Assembly: GCA_958295715.1 (NCBI GenBank)
Contig: OY282371.1
Span: 1,187,183 to 1,251,182 of the forward strand
Direction: 5' to 3'
DNA length: 64,000 nucleotides
From: an uncultured Dehalococcoidia bacterium
GTDB lineage: Bacteria; Chloroflexota; Dehalococcoidia; Lucifugimonadales; GCA-2712585
This document shows positions 1 to 8,806 of this stretch, piece after piece. A model generated the notes under the pieces. It was not told the origin of the DNA, did not search any database, and saw only the letters and a program-made list of their open reading frames with translations. A program made the translations under genes and the position numbers. Positions within the stretch are counted from its first letter, which is position 1. The number at the start of each line of letters is the position of its first letter.

Positions 1-135
1 GACCACGTCGAAGGCGGATATGCGGTCAGAGGCCACCATGAAGAGGCGCCCGCCGCCCAGGTCGTAGGTGTCCCTGACCTTGCCCCGGTACAGGCGGTTG
101 GGCAGTTGCGTTTCCAGTATAGACTCTCTGTTCAT
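1..135 (-). CDS. purC: SAICAR synthetase, N-terminal fragment (cut by window edge)
   Basis: Phosphoribosylaminoimidazole-succinocarboxamide synthetase couples aspartate to CAIR with ATP in cytoplasmic purine synthesis. Only the first 45 codons are present; the gene runs off the left edge. The visible part has the family's N-terminal signature, [11 protein letters not shown], a Gly turn, then [12 protein letters not shown]. The start is the ATG at 133-135, with a GGAAGG Shine-Dalgarno just upstream. It follows purB by 30 nt on the same strand and is the next gene of the purine operon. Identity is clear despite the truncation. Confidence 0.9.
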   Translation of the reverse strand, partial: MNRESILETQLPNRLYRGKVRDTYDLGGGRLFMVASDRISAFDVV

Positions 136-165
136 ATCACCTTCCAAAACGGTTTTTTGACGGGA

Positions 166-1479
166 CTAGGACCCGGCGGCCGCCAGGCCCTGAAGTCCCA
201 ACCGGTGAAACACGTCGTCCACGTACTTTACATAGTAACCGTAGTCAAAGACAGCGTCTAGTTCCGCCGCCGACATGACGGAGGAGACCTCCTCGTCTCG
301 CCGCGCCAGGTCCGGGAAGGCGCCGCCCTCGTCCCAGGCCTGCATTGAGCGCGTCTGCACTATCTTGTAGGCCCGCTCCCGCGCGAGTCCCTTCTCCACC
401 AGGGCCAGCATCAGCCGTTGGCTGAACACCAGCCCGCCGGAGCTCTCCATGTTGCGCCTCATCCGCTCAGGATAGACCTTGAGTCCACGGATGACGCCGG
501 TGAACAGGTCCAAAACGTAGTCGAGGGCCAGGCAGGAGTCCGGCAATATGACGCGCTCCGCCGAGGAGTGGCTGATGTCCCGCTCGTGCCACAGGGCCAC
601 GTTTTCCAGGGCCGTGACGGCGTTGCCGCGGATGAGGCGGGCCAGCCCGCACACCCTTTCGCTAAGCTCCGGGTTCCGCTTGTGGGGCATGGAGGAGGAA
701 CCCGTTTGCCCCTCGCCGAAAGGCTCCTCCACCTCCCTGACCTCGGTGCGCTGGAGGGAGCGTATCTCGGTGGCGAACTTCTCAAGGGACGCGGACATCA
801 GGGCCAAGGTGGTCACGAAGTGGGCGTGGCGGTCTCGCTGCAACACCTGGTTGGAAACCGGCGCCGGCCTCAGTCCCAGCCGCCTGCACACCGACTCCTC
901 GATGGCCGGCGGGGCCGTGGCGTGAGTGCCGACGGCGCCGGATATCTTGCCCACCGCCGCGCCGTCCCGCGCCGCCCTCAGCCGCTCCTGCTGACGCCGC
1001 ATCTCGTCCCACCATAGGGCCATCTTCAGGCCGAAGGTGATGGGCTCGGCGTGGATCCCGTGAGTCCTGCCCATCATTGGCGTATGCTTGTGGGCCAGGG
1101 CCTGGGAAAGGATCGCCTCCGAAAGCAGGGCCGCTTCCTCCAGCAGGAGGTCGGCGGCCTCCACCATTTGGAGGCTCAAGGCGGTGTCCAGAACGTCGCT
1201 TGAGGTAAGCCCCAGATGCACCCAACGGCCCTCGTCGCCCAGCCCGGACGTGACCGAGTGGAGGAAGGCGGTGACGTCGTGGCGGGTGCGGTGAAAGGCC
1301 TCATCCATCAACTGCTGGTCGAAGGAGGCGCGGCGGAGCTTAACCATGTCCTCGGCGGGGATGACCCCGGCCTCCGTCCACGCCTCGCAGACGGCAAGCT
1401 CAACCTGAAGCCACCGGCCATGCTTGCTCTCGTCGGACCAGACGGCCTTCATCCTGGGCCGGGAGTATCGCTCAATCAC
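166..1479 (-). CDS. purB: Adenylosuccinate lyase
   Basis: Cleaves SAICAR to AICAR and adenylosuccinate to AMP, releasing fumarate; a cytoplasmic homotetramer of the fumarase/aspartase superfamily. The 437-residue length is normal. Visible signatures are TSSDVLDTALS near residue 92, the GRTHG motif near residue 138, and the superfamily loop GSSSMPHKRNPE that carries the mobile catalytic serine. The start is GTG, and its GTGA overlaps the stop of the upstream HAD gene by 4 nt, which indicates translational coupling. It sits between the HAD phosphatase and purC in a purine operon read from right to left. Confidence 0.96.
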   Translation of the reverse strand: MIERYSRPRMKAVWSDESKHGRWLQVELAVCEAWTEAGVIPAEDMVKLRRASFDQQLMDEAFHRTRHDVTAFLHSVTSGLGDEGRWVHLGLTSSDVLDTALSLQMVEAADLLLEEAALLSEAILSQALAHKHTPMMGRTHGIHAEPITFGLKMALWWDEMRRQQERLRAARDGAAVGKISGAVGTHATAPPAIEESVCRRLGLRPAPVSNQVLQRDRHAHFVTTLALMSASLEKFATEIRSLQRTEVREVEEPFGEGQTGSSSMPHKRNPELSERVCGLARLIRGNAVTALENVALWHERDISHSSAERVILPDSCLALDYVLDLFTGVIRGLKVYPERMRRNMESSGGLVFSQRLMLALVEKGLARERAYKIVQTRSMQAWDEGGAFPDLARRDEEVSSVMSAAELDAVFDYGYYVKYVDDVFHRLGLQGLAAAGS

Positions 1480-2180
1480 CGCCGCGGCTCCTCACGCCCC
1501 GCGTTTTCAAAGGCGTCCAGCGACTCTATCACCTTGGAGAAGTCGGTGAGCGGGACGTAGGGCTGCCCCTTTTCCCGCCGGCTCTCCTCAAGGAAGCGGA
1601 GGGCGAACACCGCGTCGGCCTTCTCCGCAGGGCAGATGTCCGTCTTGCCGTCGCCGGCGAACAGAATCTTGTGGCCCCTGCGCCTGTACCGTTCCAGCAC
1701 AAGACACTTGCAGTTGCCCGGCTGCCAACACCCGCTCCAGGTGTAGCGGTAGGTGAAGTTGATGCCCGCGCCGGTGAACTCGGTGTCCACGGCGTAACAC
1801 GAAATAGACTCCATCCCCTCGCGCTCCAAGAGGGCCTGGACGTAGAAGTCAAGCCCCATGCTGGCGATGGCCAGGGGGATGTTGGACCTACGGCACCGCT
1901 CATACAGGGCCTTGAAGCCGGGCCGGAGGGTGGCCCGCTCCTTCACCAGGTCCTTCATGGCCTCCCGTCCCACCGTGACGGTCTGAAAGGCCAACTCCTG
2001 GTACTCCTTGAGGCTGATGGCCCCGGTGGAGTTCCGCCGACGGATATCCTCCCAACCCTGGCCGCCGAACTCCTTCAGCAACAGTTCAGCCACGTTCTCC
2101 AGGGCCGTGGTGTCGTCAAAGTCGCAGATGACGGCGGGGCCGGCCTCAGGCGGCTTGCAGTTTCCGGCGGTACTCCTCAT
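1476..2180 (-). CDS. HAD-IB family phosphatase, MtnX-like
   Basis: A haloacid-dehalogenase phosphatase of about 234 residues. Motif I is CDFDDTTALEN (nucleophilic Asp plus acid/base Asp), motif II falls around IASMG, and motif IV is GDGKTDICPAEKAD. This form resembles MtnX, the 2-hydroxy-3-keto-5-methylthiopentenyl-1-phosphate phosphatase, and phosphoserine-phosphatase-like HADs. The frame is open farther upstream, but the ATG at 2178-2180 gives a 35-nt overlap with the end of purE and puts motif I at the expected place; a start at 2267 would add an unrelated Pro-rich leader. It lies between purE and purB. No methionine-salvage neighbour is visible, so the substrate is unknown. Confidence 0.75.
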   Translation of the reverse strand: MRSTAGNCKPPEAGPAVICDFDDTTALENVAELLLKEFGGQGWEDIRRRNSTGAISLKEYQELAFQTVTVGREAMKDLVKERATLRPGFKALYERCRRSNIPLAIASMGLDFYVQALLEREGMESISCYAVDTEFTGAGINFTYRYTWSGCWQPGNCKCLVLERYRRRGHKILFAGDGKTDICPAEKADAVFALRFLEESRREKGQPYVPLTDFSKVIESLDAFENAGREEPRR

Positions 2181-2604
2181 AAGCCTCTCTAACGTCGTCG
2201 TGCTTAAGGGCCAGTATCTCGGCGGCGAGGTAGGCCGCGTTCCTGGCGCCCCAGGACCCCACCGCAACGCAGGCCACGGGCACGCCCGGCGGCATCTGGG
2301 CGATGGCGGTCAGGGCGTCCATACCCTTCAACTCACTGCTGGCCAGGGGCACGCCGATGACCGGCAAGGTGCTCCAAGCGGCCAAAACGCCGGGCAGGGC
2401 CGCGGAGCCGCCCGCCGCGCCTATGAGCACCTCGATGCCCCGTTCCCGCGCCGTCACGGCGTACTCCATGACCTGCTTGGGCTTGCGGTGAGCGGACATA
2501 ACCCGCACCTCGTAATCAATGCCCAACTCCTCCAGGGTCTTCACCGTGTCCCGAACCGTAGGCTCATCGGACGCGCTGCCCATTACAACGCCAACTCTGC
2601 TCAT
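2146..2604 (-). CDS. purE: N5-CAIR mutase / AIR carboxylase catalytic subunit
   Basis: PurE forms CAIR in purine synthesis. The 152-residue protein has the N-terminal phosphate-binding MGSASDEPT and the catalytic-histidine motif MSAHRKP. The second conserved loop reads GAAGGSAALPG; in E. coli PurE the equivalent is GAGGAAHLPG, so the His there is Ala. The start ATG overlaps the purD stop by 4 nt (ATGA). No purK is visible next to it. A class I enzyme would need N5-CAIR from PurK, so the reaction type is left open. The family assignment is firm. Confidence 0.93.
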   Translation of the reverse strand: MSRVGVVMGSASDEPTVRDTVKTLEELGIDYEVRVMSAHRKPKQVMEYAVTARERGIEVLIGAAGGSAALPGVLAAWSTLPVIGVPLASSELKGMDALTAIAQMPPGVPVACVAVGSWGARNAAYLAAEILALKHDDVREAYEEYRRKLQAA

Positions 2605-3905
2605 CTTCTTCCTATCACCCTCCTGTTGGTTGGAACCATCTTTTCCGTCATGCCAATGTCCTTGCGGTAGTGGTGCCCTTGGAAGGACACCCGCTCAACG
2701 TTTTCGTAGACGCGCTGGCGCGCCTCATCAAGCGTGGGGCCTGAAGCCACCACTGTCAACACCCGGCCGCCGCTGGTGAGAAGCTGCGACGCCTTTCGCT
2801 GGGGTCTAACCGTGCCCCCGTGAAACACCAAGATATCCTCGTCCAACTCCTCAAGCCCCTGGATCTCAAGCCATCGCCGGTAGTCGCCGGGGTATCCGCG
2901 GGAAGCAATGACCACCCCGACGCACGACTGATTCCCCCAGTCCACCTTGACCTTGTTCAGGCCGCCGTTGACGGTGGCAGACATAACCGCCGCCAAGTCC
3001 GACCGCATGGGAGGCAGGACAACCTGGGTCTCCGGGTCACCGAGGCGGCAGTTGAACTCCAAGGCCCTAATCCCGGCGGACGTGACCATCAGCCCGGCGT
3101 ACAGAATCCCCTTGTAGGGGGCGCCCTCCTGGGCCATGCCCCTAACGGCCGGGAGCATGACCTCACGCCGCACCTGAGCTTCCATCTCCTTGGTCCAAAA
3201 GTCCGGAGGGGCGTAGCTGCCCATGCCCCCGGTGTTCGGCCCCCGGTCGCCGTCCAAGAGGCGCTTGTAGTCACAAGCGGCCGTCAATGCGGATACGTTC
3301 TCGCCGTCGGTGAAGGCGAACACGCTCACCTCCTCCCCCTCCAGAAACTCCTCCACCACCACCTTGGCCCCCGCGTTCCCAAAGATGCGGTCCTGCATAC
3401 AGTCATACAGGGCGTTGATGGCGGCCTCCCGGTCGCGGCACACCAGCGCGCCCTTCCCGGCGGCCAGGCCGTCGGCCTTGACCACAATGGGGCCTTCGTG
3501 CTTGGACAGGAACTCGTAGCCGTCGCCGTAGGACTGAAACACCTTGAAGTCGGGCGAGGGGATGTTGTGCCTGTCCATAAGCTGCCGGGCAAAGGCCTTG
3601 CTGGACTCTATCCGCGCCCCGTCTCTGGTGGGCCCAAAAATTTGGAAGCCCTTCTGCCCGAACACGTCCACGATGCCCTTGGCCAACGGGACCTCCGAGC
3701 CGACCACCGTCAAATCTATGTCGTACTGCTTGGCGGCCAAGAGCAGGGTTGGAATGTCCTCGGCCTGGGCCGACAGGTTAGACGCGATGGCGCGGGTCCC
3801 GGCGTTGCCCGGGGCCACGAAGACCCGGTCCACCGAGGGACACCCGCTCAGCTTCCACGCTATAGCGTGCTCCCTCGCCCCCGAACCTATCACCATAACC
3901 CTCAT
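2601..3905 (-). CDS. purD: Phosphoribosylamine-glycine ligase (GAR synthetase)
   Basis: ATP-grasp ligase joining glycine to phosphoribosylamine, the second step of purine synthesis. At 434 residues it has normal family length. The N-terminal domain begins MRVMVIGSGAREHAIAWKL with VAPGNAGT; the ATP-grasp part shows KADGLAAGKG and the signature GPNTGGMGSYAP; FNCRLGDPETQ binds Mg-ATP near residue 290. The C-terminal domain continues to the ATGA overlap with purE. The gene lies 27 nt after guaA on the same strand, consistent with one transcript guaA-purD-purE-HAD-purB-purC. Confidence 0.96.
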   Translation of the reverse strand: MRVMVIGSGAREHAIAWKLSGCPSVDRVFVAPGNAGTRAIASNLSAQAEDIPTLLLAAKQYDIDLTVVGSEVPLAKGIVDVFGQKGFQIFGPTRDGARIESSKAFARQLMDRHNIPSPDFKVFQSYGDGYEFLSKHEGPIVVKADGLAAGKGALVCRDREAAINALYDCMQDRIFGNAGAKVVVEEFLEGEEVSVFAFTDGENVSALTAACDYKRLLDGDRGPNTGGMGSYAPPDFWTKEMEAQVRREVMLPAVRGMAQEGAPYKGILYAGLMVTSAGIRALEFNCRLGDPETQVVLPPMRSDLAAVMSATVNGGLNKVKVDWGNQSCVGVVIASRGYPGDYRRWLEIQGLEELDEDILVFHGGTVRPQRKASQLLTSGGRVLTVVASGPTLDEARQRVYENVERVSFQGHHYRKDIGMTEKMVPTNRRVIGRR

Positions 3906-3932
3906 ATCACCATAACCCCCATACGGACGCCA

Positions 3933-5468
3933 CTACTCCCATTCTATGGTCCCGGGCGGCTTGCTGGTAATGTCGTACACCACCCTGTTCACCTGGGGGA
4001 CCTCGTTGACTATCCTGCGGGAAATGCGGGCCAAGGCCTCGTAGGGAAGGCGCGCCCAATCGGCGGTCATGGCGTCGTCGCTGGACACCGCGCGAATGGC
4101 CACCACGTTGCCGTAGGTCCTGAAGTCACCCATCACCCCAACGCTGCGGGCGTCGGTGAGTACGGCGAAGGTCTGCCAAAGCTCCCGGTACAGGTTGGCC
4201 GCCTTTATCTCATCAATGACTATCCAGTCGCAGGCGCGAAGGACCTCCAGCTTCTCCTCCGTCACCTCGCCAAGGACGCGGATGGCCAGGCCCGGCCCCG
4301 GGAAGGGCTGACGCTGCACTATCTCCTCAGGGAGGCCCAGGACCTCTCCAACGCCCCTTATCTCATCCTTAAATAGGAACCTCAGCGGCTCCACCAGCTT
4401 CAGGTTCATCTCCTTGGGCAGGCCGCCAACGTTATGATGGGTCTTTATCTTGGCGGCGGACATGTTCCCGGAGCCGGCGCTCTCGATAACGTCCGGGTAC
4501 AGGGTGCCCTGGGCCAGGTACTCGGCCTCGCTCAACTCCTCCGCCGCGTCCTCAAACACGCGGATGAACTCCTCGCCGATAACCTTTCTCTTCTCCTCCG
4601 GGTCCGTGACCCCCTTCAACCGCCCAAGGAACCTCTGGGACGCGTCAACGTAGAGCAGGTCCATGTTCATGTTTCGCTGGAAGGTCCTCTGAACCCGCTC
4701 CGCCTCCTCGCGGCGCAGCAGGCCGTTGTTCACAAATATGCAGGTGAGCTGGCTCCCCACGGCCTTGTGCAGCAAGGTGGCCGTAACCGCCGAGTCCACC
4801 CCGCCGGAAAGGGCGCATATCACCCGGCCGTTCCCCACCTGGCCGCGTATCCGTTGAATCGCCGACCTGACAAAGCTGTCGGGAGTCCAACCGCCGCGGC
4901 AGCCACAGACCCGGTACAGGAAGTTCTCCAAAATGCTCCTGCCCTGGGGAGTGTGGGCCACCTCAGGGTGGAACTGGATGCCGTACATCTCCCCGCCGCG
5001 CATCGCCGCGATGGGGGAGTTGTCAGTGTAGGCCAGGGCCTCGAACCCCGGCGGCAGGCTCTGAATCCGGTCGCCGTGGCTCATCCACACCGGCATCGAG
5101 CCGTCCATGCCCTCAAAGAGGGGCGAGGCGCCGATGCCCTGGTGAAGGACGGCGTGGCCGTATTCCCGCTTCAGGCCCGGCGTCACCTTGCCGCCCAACT
5201 GGTGGGCCAACGCCTGCATCCCATAGCATATGCCAAGGGCCGGAATCCCCGCCTCATACACCCAACCGGGGACCATCGGGGCGCCCTCGTCGTAGACGCT
5301 GGCGGGGCCGCCGGAAAGTATGACGCCCTTGGGGTTTATGGACTTCACCTCGTCCCAGGTGGAGTCGGGGGACGCCACCTCGCTGTACACCTCAAGCTCC
5401 CGCACTCGCCGGGCGATGAGGTGGCTGTACTGGGAGCCAAAATCGACTATCACCACCCCTTCGGACAC
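3933..5468 (-). CDS. guaA: GMP synthase (glutamine-hydrolysing)
   Basis: Converts XMP to GMP using glutamine and ATP. The N-terminal class I amidotransferase domain starts [14 protein letters not shown], with the nucleophilic Cys in GICYGMQ and the His/Glu pair in QFHPEV. The PP-loop ATP pyrophosphatase has [10 protein letters not shown], followed by the dimerisation domain ending in PPGTIEWE. The GTG at 5466-5468 has a strong GGAGGAGG about 8 nt upstream, begins the family-conserved region almost at once and gives 511 residues, the usual size. The frame stays open to an ATG at 5607-5609, which would add 47 hydrophilic residues; that start is weaker. A hairpin (AGCGGGC/GCCCGCT) lies at about 5617-5634. 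Confidence 0.95.
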   Translation of the reverse strand: MSEGVVIVDFGSQYSHLIARRVRELEVYSEVASPDSTWDEVKSINPKGVILSGGPASVYDEGAPMVPGWVYEAGIPALGICYGMQALAHQLGGKVTPGLKREYGHAVLHQGIGASPLFEGMDGSMPVWMSHGDRIQSLPPGFEALAYTDNSPIAAMRGGEMYGIQFHPEVAHTPQGRSILENFLYRVCGCRGGWTPDSFVRSAIQRIRGQVGNGRVICALSGGVDSAVTATLLHKAVGSQLTCIFVNNGLLRREEAERVQRTFQRNMNMDLLYVDASQRFLGRLKGVTDPEEKRKVIGEEFIRVFEDAAEELSEAEYLAQGTLYPDVIESAGSGNMSAAKIKTHHNVGGLPKEMNLKLVEPLRFLFKDEIRGVGEVLGLPEEIVQRQPFPGPGLAIRVLGEVTEEKLEVLRACDWIVIDEIKAANLYRELWQTFAVLTDARSVGVMGDFRTYGNVVAIRAVSSDDAMTADWARLPYEALARISRRIVNEVPQVNRVVYDITSKPPGTIEWE

Positions 5469-5703
5469 CCGGGCCGCCTCCTCCCCCCGCTCCGAACCCT
5501 GCCCCTCCTTCTCCTTGGCTATCTCCAGGTAGGTGGATATCTCCAGGTCGTCGCTGGTGGCCACCCGGTGGCTGGGGGCCGGCTCTTGAACTACCATGCC
5601 CTCCTTCATAACAAACAGCGGGCGCTGGCCCGCTGCTTTACATAAGCCGAATATGTGGGACTGGCCTTACACTTTGCCATGTTGCGCCGGATGCCGCTCA
5701 CTC

Positions 5704-5732
5704 TCGACCCAAGATAGCGCCTATGCTATACT
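5704..5732 (+). promoter_or_regulatory. Probable sigma-70-type promoter for the tsaC-miaA operon
   Basis: TCGACC and TATACT are separated by 17 nt, with the expected start of transcription about 33 nt before the tsaC ATG. The leader contains the perfect palindrome CGGGGCGCGCCCCG at 5753-5766, just before the start codon and in place of a recognisable Shine-Dalgarno. Confidence 0.6.
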
Positions 5733-5771
5733 CAGTCAAGTTGGCCCGCTCCCGGGGCGCGCCCCGCATAT

Positions 5772-6398
5772 ATGATGGTATCGTTGAATATCAAGGGTTA
5801 TTTTGAGGAAGCCGTCGACATGCTACGCAACGACGGCGTAATCAGCTATCCTACCGACACTCTCTACGGCCTGGGGGCCGACCCCTTCTCTCCAAAGGCC
5901 CTCTCCCGCCTCCTTGAAGTCAAGGGCAGGAGTAGGGACAAGGGGCTTCCCCTCCTGCTGGCCGACGCTGACGACGCGCGGGCCGTGGCCCTGCCCAACT
6001 CCGACCTGTGGCTGCTCCTGGCCCGGGCCTTCTGGCCGGGACCACTAACCCTGCTCCTCCCGCCGGCCCGGAAGACGCCCCGCGAGGTCTTGGGGGCCAC
6101 CGGCGCCGTGGGCCTCCGCGTTCCCGACCACCCCGTTCCCCGCGCCTTGGCCGGGGCCTTGGGCGCGCCCATCGTCGGCACCAGCGCCAACCCCTCAGGC
6201 GGCCCCGACCCCGTGACCGCCCAGGACGTGGAGAGGCTCCTCGGCGGGCGGGTGGACTGCATCCTGGACGGCGGCCCCGCTCATCGCGGGCAACCCTCCA
6301 CCGTGATTGACCTCACAGGCCCCGCGCCCAGGATGGTCCGCGCCGGGGCCCTCTCCGCCGAGCGCATCCAAGAGGTGTGCGGAGTCCTTCCGGAGTGA
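5772..6398 (+). CDS. tsaC: Threonylcarbamoyl-AMP synthase (YrdC/Sua5 family)
   Basis: Makes threonylcarbamoyl-AMP from threonine, bicarbonate and ATP for the t6A37 modification of ANN-decoding tRNAs. The 208 residues form a single YrdC domain. The conserved core is visible: SYPTDTLYGLG, the basic KGRSRDKGLPLLL nucleotide-binding segment, WPGPLTLLL, VGLRVPDHP, GTSANPSGGP and PSTVIDL near the C-terminus. No C-terminal Sua5 domain is present, so it is the short TsaC type. It is the first gene of a six-gene plus-strand operon that also ends with a tRNA-modification gene (miaA). ATG codons at 5772 and 5775 are both possible starts. Confidence 0.93.
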   Translation: MMVSLNIKGYFEEAVDMLRNDGVISYPTDTLYGLGADPFSPKALSRLLEVKGRSRDKGLPLLLADADDARAVALPNSDLWLLLARAFWPGPLTLLLPPARKTPREVLGATGAVGLRVPDHPVPRALAGALGAPIVGTSANPSGGPDPVTAQDVERLLGGRVDCILDGGPAHRGQPSTVIDLTGPAPRMVRAGALSAERIQEVCGVLPE

Positions 6399-6483
6399 GG
6401 GCGGCGGCGGACTTGGCGGCGCGGGAGGGCAGTTGCGCTTCCCAACCCTCATCCAGCGCCCTCTTCGCGTCCCAGGACCGGCG

Positions 6484-7548
6484 ATGAAGCAGCCCAACGC
6501 GTCCCTTGAACAGCGCCACGACGCCTTGGACGCCGAACTCTCGGAGATACTCGGCCGGCGTGAGGGGCTTCTCTATGACATGATGCTCTACCAACTGGGA
6601 TGGGTGGACAAGCTAGGCGAGCCGCTGCCCCGCTCCCGACCCCTCCGCCCCTACTCCACCCTCTGCCTCCTCTCCTGCGAGGCCGTGGGAGGCGACTACC
6701 GCCCGGCCCTGTCCGCCGCGGCGGCCCTGGAACTGGTCAACGCCTTCATCCTGGTCCACAAGGACGTGCAGGACGGCAGCCCTCACGACGACTCCAGGCC
6801 CTCCGTCTGGTGGGTGTGGGGGCCGGGCCAGGCCATCAACGTGGGCGACGGCCTCCACGCCCTTGGACGCAGCGCCCTGTTCCGGCTCTCCGACGCCGGG
6901 CTGCCGCCGGGCCGGGTCCTAAAGGCCCTCAACATCCTTGACGAGGCCTGCCTGCAACTGTGCGAGGGCCAGTACCTTGACCTCTCCTACCAGGAGCGGC
7001 TGGACGTGCCCTCCTCAGCGTATCTCAGAATGGCGGAGGGAATGACCGGGGCCATAACCGCCGGGGCCATGGCCTTGGGCGCCCTCGCCGCCACCGGCGA
7101 CCGGGAAATCGTGGACGCCTTCCACGCCGCCGGCCTCAAGCTGGGCGTCGCCTACCAGATAAGAAGGGACATTCAGGCCCTGTGGGGCGCGGGGGAGGGA
7201 GGGGCGCCAAGCCCTCAGATACTGAACAAGAACAAGACCTATCCCGTCGTCCTGCTCCTGGAAACCGCCGACCTCAAGACCAAGCGCAGGCTGGGCGGCA
7301 TCTATTTCAAGCGCGTCTTGGAGCCTTCCGACGCCGCCGACATACTGGCCCTGCTGGAGGAGGCCGGCGCCCGCCAGTCGGCCGAAAGCGCCGTCCGGAA
7401 CTACTGCCGGCAGTCCATGGAGGCCTTAGAAAGGCTCTCACTGCCCCAGGAAGGGCTTCAGGGGCTGGCGCGGATGGCCGAATGCATCACCGGCGACCGC
7501 CCAGCGACCCCGGAAGGGCTGGCGGCGAGTCAAGGCGCCCATGAATAA
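6484..7548 (+). CDS. Polyprenyl-synthetase-like protein with degenerate Asp motifs
   Basis: An all-helical protein of 354 residues that matches trans-isoprenyl diphosphate synthases in layout. However, both metal-binding motifs are eroded. Where the family has H-DDxxD followed by RRGxP, this protein has HKDVQD (residues 92-97) followed by HDDSRPSVWW; where the second motif is FQxxDDxxD it has YQIRRDIQA (224-232). GDGLHALG (131-138) replaces the usual GDxLLAxA. It may be a non-catalytic partner of a heteromeric synthase or may have changed chemistry. The start is the ATG at 6484; an upstream open stretch to 6307 is Pro/Gly-rich and overlaps tsaC. The 3' end overlaps pgk by 8 nt. Confidence 0.72.
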   Translation: MKQPNASLEQRHDALDAELSEILGRREGLLYDMMLYQLGWVDKLGEPLPRSRPLRPYSTLCLLSCEAVGGDYRPALSAAAALELVNAFILVHKDVQDGSPHDDSRPSVWWVWGPGQAINVGDGLHALGRSALFRLSDAGLPPGRVLKALNILDEACLQLCEGQYLDLSYQERLDVPSSAYLRMAEGMTGAITAGAMALGALAATGDREIVDAFHAAGLKLGVAYQIRRDIQALWGAGEGGAPSPQILNKNKTYPVVLLLETADLKTKRRLGGIYFKRVLEPSDAADILALLEEAGARQSAESAVRNYCRQSMEALERLSLPQEGLQGLARMAECITGDRPATPEGLAASQGAHE

Positions 7549-8773
7549 GAGAACCCTTGAAGACCTGGAGGTTGAAGGGAAGGTCGTACTCCTACGCGCC
7601 GACTTCAACATCCCCATACCCGACTCCGGGCCTGAAGCCCTTGGGGGCCGCGACCACCGGCTCCGAGCGGCCCTGCCCACCATCCGGCGCCTGCTGGACA
7701 GGAACTGCAAGATACTGCTGTGTTCGCACCTGGGCAGACCCAAGGGCAGGGTGGTGGAGGCCCTGCGAATGGCCCCCATAGCCGCCCGCCTAGCCGGCAT
7801 CCTCTCCCGGCCCGTGGAGGCCCTTGACGACTGCATAGGCCCCGGCGTGGAGGGCCGCGTCTCCCGGATGAGGCCGGGGGACATCCTAATGCTGGAAAAC
7901 CTGCGGTTCCACCCCGGAGAGGAGGCGAACGACCCTGAATTCGCCAAGGCCCTGGCGTCACTGGCCGGCGTATTCGTCCTCGACGCCTTCGGGGCCGCCC
8001 ATCGCGCCCACGCCTCCATAGTGGGGCCGCCTCAGCATCTGCCCTCGGCCATGGGCCTGCTGCTGCAACGTGAAGTGGAGGCCATAGGCGGGGCCTTGGA
8101 GTCCCCCCAACGCCCCCTCGCCACGGTCCTCGGCGGGGCCAAGGTCAGCGACAAGATAAAGCTCATCGAGAACCTGGTCGCACGGGCAGACCTGCTGCTC
8201 ATTGGCGGCGGGATGGGGGCCGCCTTCCTCAAGGCCCAGGGCGTCTCCGTTGGCGCCTCGCCCGTGGAGGAGGACCAGTTGGACCGCGCCGCCGGCCTCT
8301 TGGCGGCGGCTAGGGGGAAAAATACGCCTATCCATCTACCCGTGGACGTCGTAGTATCCTCGGAATTCAGCCGCGACCCTTCTAAAGTCCAATGCGCGCC
8401 CGTCGACCGGATACCGGAGGGATGCCAGATAATGGACATTGGCCCCCGAACGGTTGAGGAGTTTTCCGACCGCCTGTCCCGGTGCGGGACCGTCATATGG
8501 AACGGGCCCGTGGGCGTCTTTGAATATCCCAGGTTCTCCGCCGGCACCAAGGGCGTGGCCGAGGCCTTGGCGTCCCTCGACGCCACAACTATAATTGGGG
8601 GCGGCTCGACGGCGGAGGCAGTCGCTTCCCTCGGCTTGAGCCACCGCATGACCCACGTTTCCAGCGGCGGCGGCGCCATGATAGAGTTCATGGAGGGTAA
8701 AGACCTGCCGGGAATCGCGGCCCTGCCGCGTAAGCAAAACGCCTTAGCCCATTCCCAAGAGAAGATTTATTGA
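7541..8773 (+). CDS. pgk: Phosphoglycerate kinase
   Basis: Transfers phosphate between 1,3-bisphosphoglycerate and ADP in glycolysis or gluconeogenesis. The 410 residues show the N-terminal substrate site (VVLLRADFNIPI), the CSHLGRPKG loop, LENLRFHPGEE, the hinge GGAKVSDKI and the nucleotide-domain GPVGVFE and SSGGGAMIEFMEGKDLPGI. The nucleotide loop that is GGGDTA in E. coli-type enzymes reads GGGSTAEAV here; the enzyme is otherwise complete. Its ATG overlaps the end of the preceding gene by 8 nt and apgM follows after about 33 nt, giving pgk-apgM-tpiA in one operon. Confidence 0.97.
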   Translation: MNKRTLEDLEVEGKVVLLRADFNIPIPDSGPEALGGRDHRLRAALPTIRRLLDRNCKILLCSHLGRPKGRVVEALRMAPIAARLAGILSRPVEALDDCIGPGVEGRVSRMRPGDILMLENLRFHPGEEANDPEFAKALASLAGVFVLDAFGAAHRAHASIVGPPQHLPSAMGLLLQREVEAIGGALESPQRPLATVLGGAKVSDKIKLIENLVARADLLLIGGGMGAAFLKAQGVSVGASPVEEDQLDRAAGLLAAARGKNTPIHLPVDVVVSSEFSRDPSKVQCAPVDRIPEGCQIMDIGPRTVEEFSDRLSRCGTVIWNGPVGVFEYPRFSAGTKGVAEALASLDATTIIGGGSTAEAVASLGLSHRMTHVSSGGGAMIEFMEGKDLPGIAALPRKQNALAHSQEKIY

Positions 8774-8806
8774 CATAAGCGGCACCGCCATGAAGAAGAG
8801 CGCCCA

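Noticed and set aside
2820..5645. Two long plus-strand open frames (518 and 403 codons) opposite purD and guaA
   Set aside because: They are antisense shadows of well-conserved genes, rich in His, Gly, Val and Leu from the high-GC reverse frame, and show no domain.
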